Shown: positions 58,590-64,000 of the stretch, in pieces | Layout of the letters: each line of letters opens with the position of its first letter | Position numbering within the stretch: position 1 is the stretch's first letter | Origin: Fasciola hepatica | Lineage: Eukaryota; Platyhelminthes; Trematoda; Plagiorchiida; Fasciolidae | Direction of reading: 5' to 3' | DNA length: 64,000 nt | NCBI GenBank assembly: GCA_948099385.1 | Contig: CANUEZ040000114.1 | Coordinates: 299,294 to 363,293, forward strand | Notes under the pieces: generated by a model | What the model was told of the DNA's origin: nothing | Seen by the model: the letters and a program-made list of their open reading frames with translations, nothing else | Databases searched by the model: none | Program-made: the position numbers and the translations under genes

Positions 58590-59440
58590 ATGATAGTTGT
58601 CAATTCAGTTCACATCAGTTCGAACGACCAGCAACCTTGCACCGGGTGTGATGGTTCTGGTTGTCATCTCACAGCAGGAACCTCCTTCGGAAATCATACG
58701 GATTAGAGGTATAAAAAAAAGTAAGACGCGAGCTACAAATAATCATGCCAAGATGGTAAAAAAGTATGTGAATACATGACCATGTTCATCACGTAAGCTC
58801 CTCATACTTTTCTTCAATGTCATTTACTGACCATCCTTTCTCATATTCCAACTACTAACGGACTCCGCGAACGCTGCAAACCACGGAATTCCATTCGAGG
58901 ACACGCAAAAGACATACTAACCAACGTGTCCTGGTGACCTTCAGCTTTTCGCTGAACCTCAGCATTGCTCATATGGCGCTCTCTCCGGATTCGAACAGTG
59001 CCACAGGAACATCAGTTTTCGAACACTAACAATTTTCTCATACACTCCACCCACTGTTGCCAAGTTTCTGAATCATGCACAAGGGCTGACCTAACCGCTG
59101 CAGGGTACGCTTGATCCTTAATAGATAAACGTGTCACGCCGACATTGTATAAGACTGATTGGCAAAAGCCAAACACGCCCTCTGGATACGCAAAGACACC
59201 TCATCTTATATGCGACTTACGGGTAAAATGCAAAACTTATATACCCGGTTTATTGTCTCTCTTCAAACCGTGATGTCTAACTCGGTCCCGCATACCGAAC
59301 ATTGTTATGCAGTTGTTCACAGTATTCAGATAAGCTTGGTGCTCATCTGGATCTTAGAAAAACGGTATTGTCCGCATACGCAAGATATGACGCATTTTCT
59401 CCCGGGAGAATAGGAAACCCTTATCCTCACATGACCGTAA
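58590..59440 (-). mobile_element. RTE-like LINE, 3' part
   Basis: The + strand begins with TTCAGTTCACATCAGTTCG (LINE tail) and GACCAGCAACCTTGCACCGGG, then the 3' UTR. C-terminal domain remnants (GCATTGCTCATATGGCGCTC, CTTAATAGATAAACGTGTCA) and the RT end (CCGCATACCGAACATTGTTA) follow. 5'-truncated and diverged. Confidence 0.78.
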
Positions 59441-60044
59441 CCGGTCTCAGGATCAAAGCAGTCATATCAATCGATTTGTCAATACTGTTCGGGTTGAAGC
59501 ATGACTGAATATCAACAATGTGCAGGTGTGTGCCCAAACACGAGTGAGATATTAACTGTTAACGTGGTATGCGGGACTATTGGAAACAAACACAACAACG
59601 CTACACCTCAGTCATGTCAGAAAGCTCTAATATATACCGGGACAATTTTGAAGTTGGATCACAGTCGTTGTCTACTGTATGTCACACTTTAACAGGAAAT
59701 CACACGAGTGTTGGGAAAACCCCTCCAGACAGAAGGGGTGTAGTGTGTACAAACGTGTATTCAAAACCTGATGAAGTGTAGCTAGGTTCCGTTCCGTTTT
59801 CATAAGTGTTTTTTCCCAGTTGAATTGTGCATTGCTGAATGCTCAGGTTTCTTGAATGTGGTTCAGATCAGTTAGTTAAATTCTAGAAGAACATCATAAC
59901 TGCCAGAGGCTGTCTTTCATTTGCCCATTGCTCCTGTTTATAAGTGTGAGTAGTAGGGTGTTAGGTTTTTACATAATACGATTCATCATGCAATGTGAAC
60001 GTTCAAACCATTGGAAACCATGTAAGCACTGCCCAACTGTTTTA

Positions 60045-60143
60045 TTCTTGTTGAGAATCATCAGGATTGCACATCCACCGAGCCCCAACTGGGACTCGAA
60101 CCTGGGTTGTACGGTTGTGAGTTGGACACCCTAACCACAGAGT
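60045..60143 (-). repeat. SINE family B fragment, inverted
   Basis: The + strand reads GAGAATCATCAGGATTGCAC, CCACCGAGCCCCAACTGGGA, box B complement GGGACTCGAACC and ACACCCTAACCACAGAG. It ends at box A and directly abuts the next, oppositely oriented copy. Confidence 0.75.
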
Positions 60144-60485
60144 TGTTTAACGGAATGCCTTCGTTGTACTTAGGCCCCTACAGAGAAGCCGTTCAACGAA
60201 GGAGTCGCTGTGCGGGAAATGCTCTGCTAACATTCAAAGCCTGCGTCGCAAGGGCGCTTTATCCCACAGTGTAAGGCCAGGAAACCATTGAGAGCCAGCC
60301 CGGATAGCCTTGTGGTTAAGGTATTTGACTCAGTCGCTCACCCCGGGTTCGAGTCCCAGTGGGGGCTCGGTGGATGTGCACTGTTAGTGGTTCCTAACAA
60401 GGATGAAGGAGCTGTACAGTGCTTTCACGGTTTTCAATAGTTTGGGCGTTCACACTGCATAGTGAATCATACTATGTAAAAGCTC
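60144..60485 (+). repeat. Composite tRNA-derived SINE, family B, copy 3
   Basis: 5' module TTGTTTAACGGAATGCCTTC and TTAGGCCCCTACAGAGAAG; tRNA-like part CCCGGATAGCCTTGTGGTTA with box B GGTTCGAGTCC at 60346-60356; 3' module CTAACAAGGATGAAGGAG, GGTTTTCAATAG, ACTGCATAGTGAATCATA. Confidence 0.87.
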
Positions 60486-61604
60486 CTGTTTGTGCTGCGT
60501 TTATGTGAAAGTGTTTAATTTCTTTTCATCACCGAGGTGCACTGACGATACTTCAGTGAGAGAAGTCAAGAAATCTCTCTAGCCCAATCGATTTCAGATG
60601 GCTTACTCGGGCGCGTGATAGATTCACTGTCGACCGAAACACGAACATCTTCCCAGGGGGTATAACCGAGAAGAACGCCACGTGGGAACGCAAACACATT
60701 TCGGGTGAAATCTGTTTTACGCAATGTTTGTATCTTCATGCCTTTGTATTTGAGGTGTGCACTTTAGTTACATGTGATTCGCGGTTGGACCTCATGCTCA
60801 CTTCAAGTCAGTGATTTGATGACAAATCCAAGTGACCTACTCACACACGTGACCATCGTACACTCCCTCTTCGTGTTCTACCACAGAAGTGTTGCTACAA
60901 AGTGGTTGAAAACAAAACTTGCTCCTAAAGGTAAAATCTGTTCGACATAAAAGCGCAGTCGGTCTGGTGACAGTGAAAGTGTTCACCCTCGTTATTCACC
61001 AGAATGTGGAGCCAATCCGTTCGCTGCATCGTGTGATCTGCTTTATGACGGGCTGGGGTAAAATACTGGTTTAGCGCTGTACGTGAAATGAACTGTAGTT
61101 TGAACGCCAACACACGAACCCCATATTTCTCGGGGAAAATTAGGACATAACGGGATTATGCTTTCGGTGGCCGTTGGGCAAGTTAAATTCCAAAAATGTC
61201 AGCACCCAATCCAATCATGATCAAGATCATTGAGGTATGAATTCCCGTCAACGTCACAGGATGCTGTCATGAATTGAACAGCCATTGATGACAGTTGTTG
61301 CATATCTCACATGCACGTGTGATCGATACGCTTTTTACTGTACCTTAGATTGTCATTTATCTGGACACTGCGTATACATCGACTTTGTTCTTAATTGGCT
61401 GTTTCCTACTTTGATGTTAGTTGACCTTATTTCTCATTAATTATTGCGCATCTGTATTCATTGCAATTAGTCATGGTCAGAATATAGTTTTCCGTTTGCG
61501 GTGCGGTCATTCCTCTTGTTACTCTTGCGTACGATCGTTTACGGGTACAAAAATTGTGTTTCGATTAAAAGCATCCGATAGAGTACGGTTGTTTTCTCGT
61601 TTCC

Positions 61605-61815
61605 ACTGACCGGTGGAGTCCAATGGTGTTGGTTTGAGGTTTGAATCCCGCTACCGTGATTTGCTGTCCCTCGACTCGCTATCACACCTGATCCGTTGAA
61701 ATCTTGGGTAATTCCTCACCCCAACTGTCACGGTTATGGTTACTGGTTATCGCTGATAGTACCATGAGCCTTTGAGATCATAGGGTATGTCCGTCCCAAT
61801 GCATTCATCCAAAAA
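61605..61815 (+). repeat. SINE family A, diverged copy
   Basis: Box-B-like GGTTTGAATCCC near 61640, then CACACCTGATCCGTTGAAAT, GGTTACTGGTTATCGC and TTTGAGATCATAGGGTATG. The tail is lost. Confidence 0.7.
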
Positions 61816-62959
61816 CATGGAAAAACGAAAGACAATCGTGTTGTGCGATGTGGTGGTGTCCAGTAGGAGGCGAACACGATGTTCATTGGTGGTCATATTC
61901 ACAAACAGTCGGGGATCCGTAACGTGTGTGCGTAATTGAAGAATCTCGATTTTGAGAGTATCTGACTGGTTTACCTCGATTATTGTGCTGCCACTAGAAT
62001 AACGGATTGAATAACTTTGTTTTTCACGTTTCACTAGAGGATTGACCCCTTTTTAGTGGCAGAATCTGTAGAAATACAGCGCTCGGCATCGCGATATTAC
62101 ATGGAGTGGAAGTTGTTGTTCATCGGTGTGGAGTGTACTGATCTCGGGAATTTTCTCTGAGACGTAATCACGTTCATAATGGTCATTGCGGGTACTCGAA
62201 ACAGAGTTGAGTCGTTTAAATGTCTACTATCTCCTGGTCGTTCTTTTACGAACTACTTTGTTCCATAAACTTCACGCAGTGGTTTCCAAACCCCAATAAG
62301 TTTGATCAGACTCGGCATCGGATTCTCGATAAAGTAACTGATCTGTAAACTTTCATACTTGTATTTTCTAGACCGGCATGTGTCACGAAGCCATTGGTAT
62401 CTTTCTGCACTACACATAGCTAATGGAATCGATAAATGAATGGAAAAAACACTGAGCCTCAAAATTATTATTATCTTCGCAATTTTCACTCTGTCTGAGG
62501 AGGATCTACTACTGAACTCGATCGACAAAGTAAACTTAAGGAATCCAATATGTTCTCTTATACCCAGCTTCTGTAGCAAAGGGTGGATGCTAATCGTCCT
62601 AGTCTGTTATGCTAGCCCTCGTAGAAAAACTCCTCTGCCTTCGAATCATTTCATTTTATTCATACCAACAGACGGTTTGCATAAGACCTTTGGGGATCAT
62701 AGCCAAAACCTTGCACAAAAACGTTTTGTTCCCCTTGTTATTCATAAACGGCGCTTCTGACTTGTTAGTCTGGTTGCAGACCGTTGGTTGATTCGGCTCC
62801 GGTCGGTTCGGGTTACTGTTGATCACTGACTGGTCCATCGCTCTGCTTCGCTGGCTCCAGTCTTGTCCTCGATTCGGGGCAAACGATGACGTGCTGTCTG
62901 CTAACGCAACTAGGCCGTGTACCGACAAACTGTCAGTCCATAGCCTCACACTAACCGTC

Positions 62960-63235
62960 ACCGTGATGCATACGCAATTTAGTTCACTTTGAATAACCAC
63001 CACCGCTGTAGGAAACTCGCTCAAAAATCAAAATAACGAAGATAATGGGATAGTAAGTAAGAAGGGAACCACAAATGATAGCACCAAATAGATAAAGCAA
63101 GCGTTTGAATATAAAAGCACCAAAGTTTTGTTTTGTTTGCCTAATAATATGACAACTGATCACGAACCCGGTATTTCTACCAGATTCTAGTGATGTTCCG
63201 AAGACATCGGTGTCCAGATGCGGATATCATTCGTG
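62960..63235 (-). mobile_element. RTE-like LINE 3' end
   Basis: Terminus TTTAGTTCACTTTGAATAAC, then 3' UTR; near 63185-63235 the C-terminal domain (CCGAAGACATCGGTGTCCAG). Interrupted by SINE-B and repeat D; probably continues at 63720. Confidence 0.65.
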
Positions 63236-63239
63236 TATT

Positions 63240-63430
63240 TTCCTCTGGCAGCCGTTTCGTCCTTGTTAGGAACCATCAGTATTGCGTATCCACCGAAACC
63301 TCATTGGGATTCGAACTCGGAGCAAACGATTACAAGTCGAACACCTAACCACCAGACTATCGGGGCTGGCTCTCAAAGGGTTGTTGAACATATAACACCC
63401 TTCGTCCACTAGCTTGGAACGGTAACAACC
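63240..63430 (-). repeat. SINE family B, inverted copy
   Basis: + strand: TTGTTAGGAACCATCAGTAT, box B complement GGGATTCGAACTC, CACCTAACCACCAGACTATC and GGTTGTTGAACATATA. The tRNA-like part and part of the 5' module are present. Confidence 0.82.
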
Positions 63431-63474
63431 CCGACTCCTGTTGATTATTGACTTCCTTTCACGCATCACTTAAT

Positions 63475-63665
63475 TTAAAAGCACACACACACACGCTTGC
63501 TTGGATACGATTAGTCTACACCCTGAATTCCATCTAAACTCTCGTGTACGTGCAGTGATATTTATGTAACCGCACGTGATTTTGACGCCTGTCGATATAG
63601 GGACAGGTCCTATATGTCATATCGAATACAAACTGACGAGTTTTAGAGGTTTCGATTGGGTACTT
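63475..63665 (+). repeat. Unclassified repeat family D, copy 2
   Basis: Inverted relative of 30240-30434, beginning with (CA)n; shared GTGCAGTGATATTT-like and GATTTTGACG blocks. Confidence 0.62.
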
Positions 63666-63719
63666 CGGCTTCAGGCTACAGCTTCTTGTAAGTTGATGCC
63701 TCATTCACCCTAAAGGACT

Positions 63720-64000
63720 GGTTTGATTACTCCGGTTAACTCTCGACTCTTGATGGGCAGATGTATGTTACATCGACGCTACAGGTAACTGAAATTTGGG
63801 GAAACCAGCAAGGGCCTTCTGTATGCACTGAGACACTTCATCCGGTATTTGTCTTTCCGGTGAAAATGAAGATTTTGTCTAGCTGTTTTATTGTCCTCGC
63901 TGACATCGTAAGCTTTTGTGTTGGAACAACTCAGTTCTGCAACAACATCATGCACTTTGAAGGTGCAATGCACATACCGAACATTGCTACGCAGTTATTC
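63720..64000 (-). mobile_element. RTE-like LINE, RT/C-terminal part, cut by the window edge
   Basis: + strand GACTCTTGATGGGCAGATGT, CACTGAGACACTTCATCCGG and CATGCACTTTGAAGGTGCAA, CCGAACATTGCTACGCAG correspond to 28010-28260 of the better copy. Confidence 0.78.

Larger units (their letters stand above)
58067..64000 (+). other. TRIM37 intron 5 (partial)
   Basis: Starts GTCAGT. Contains LINE and SINE fragments; 58070-58590, 59450-60040, 60490-61600 and 61820-62950 show nothing identifiable. Confidence 0.8.

Noticed and set aside
61421..61609. Frame with CGHSSCYSCVRSF, resembling part of a RING finger
   Set aside because: Only one half of a RING is present, with no preceding CxxC or following CPxC and no splice context. 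The genuine TRIM37 RING is fully accounted for by exons 2 and 3.
58067..64000. Search for the next TRIM37 exon (rest of the coiled coil)
   Set aside because: No segment matching the family was found after the donor at 58067; intron 5 appears to run past the window.
1..64000. CRISPR array, rRNA genes or bacterial operon structure
   Set aside because: No regularly spaced repeats with unique spacers and no rRNA-like sequence; splice sites and retroelements show a eukaryotic genome.

Overview
The window looks like a repeat-dense stretch of a large flatworm genome, most likely a digenean trematode. I infer this from two things: a gene whose 5' introns are only 35 nt long while later introns exceed 12 and 37 kb (a size bias known from schistosomes and relatives), and a repeat set dominated by RTE-like non-LTR elements, BEL/Pao and Ty3/gypsy elements and tRNA-derived SINEs. 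The species cannot be settled from the sequence alone.

One host gene is recognisable: a TRIM37 orthologue (RING/B-box/coiled-coil/MATH E3 ubiquitin ligase) on the + strand. Five coding exons can be read: 7619-7669, 7705-7806, 7842-7882, 20251-20391 and 57856-58066. Every splice phase agrees. They encode about 182 N-terminal residues: start, RING, linker, complete B-box2 and the first part of the coiled coil. The rest of the coiled coil, the MATH domain and the C-terminus must lie beyond position 64000. The other exons are easily missed because they are short and separated by tiny or huge introns.

Layout. 1-3256: the gag to reverse-transcriptase part of a BEL/Pao LTR retrotransposon on the - strand, inserted into a Ty3/gypsy element. 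3257-6150: the remaining gypsy RT, RNase H and integrase, broken by a ~0.95 kb insert and two frameshifts. 6151-7618: gypsy 3' flank and the 5' region of TRIM37. 7619-7882: TRIM37 exons 1-3. 7883-20250 (intron 3): a SINE and four decayed RTE-like LINE copies. 20392-57855 (intron 4): further LINEs, a jockey/CR1-like element, two tRNA-derived SINE families, two unclassified repeat families, Tc1-like DNA transposon remnants, (TA)n tracts and two large inverted repeats. 58067-64000 (part of intron 5): more LINE and SINE fragments.

The most striking structures outside the gene are a 2.2 kb inverted repeat (37627-39844 / 44256-46473) that is gap-free and has only one mismatch noticed by eye, one arm of which ends inside a Tc1 transposase remnant; a 270 bp inverted repeat (48460-48729 / 53424-53693); and a 5'-truncated LINE inserted into a SINE with a clean 9 bp target-site duplication (27338-27346 / 28911-28919). 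All mobile-element reading frames seen are broken or partial. No rRNA gene, genuine tRNA gene or CRISPR array was found.
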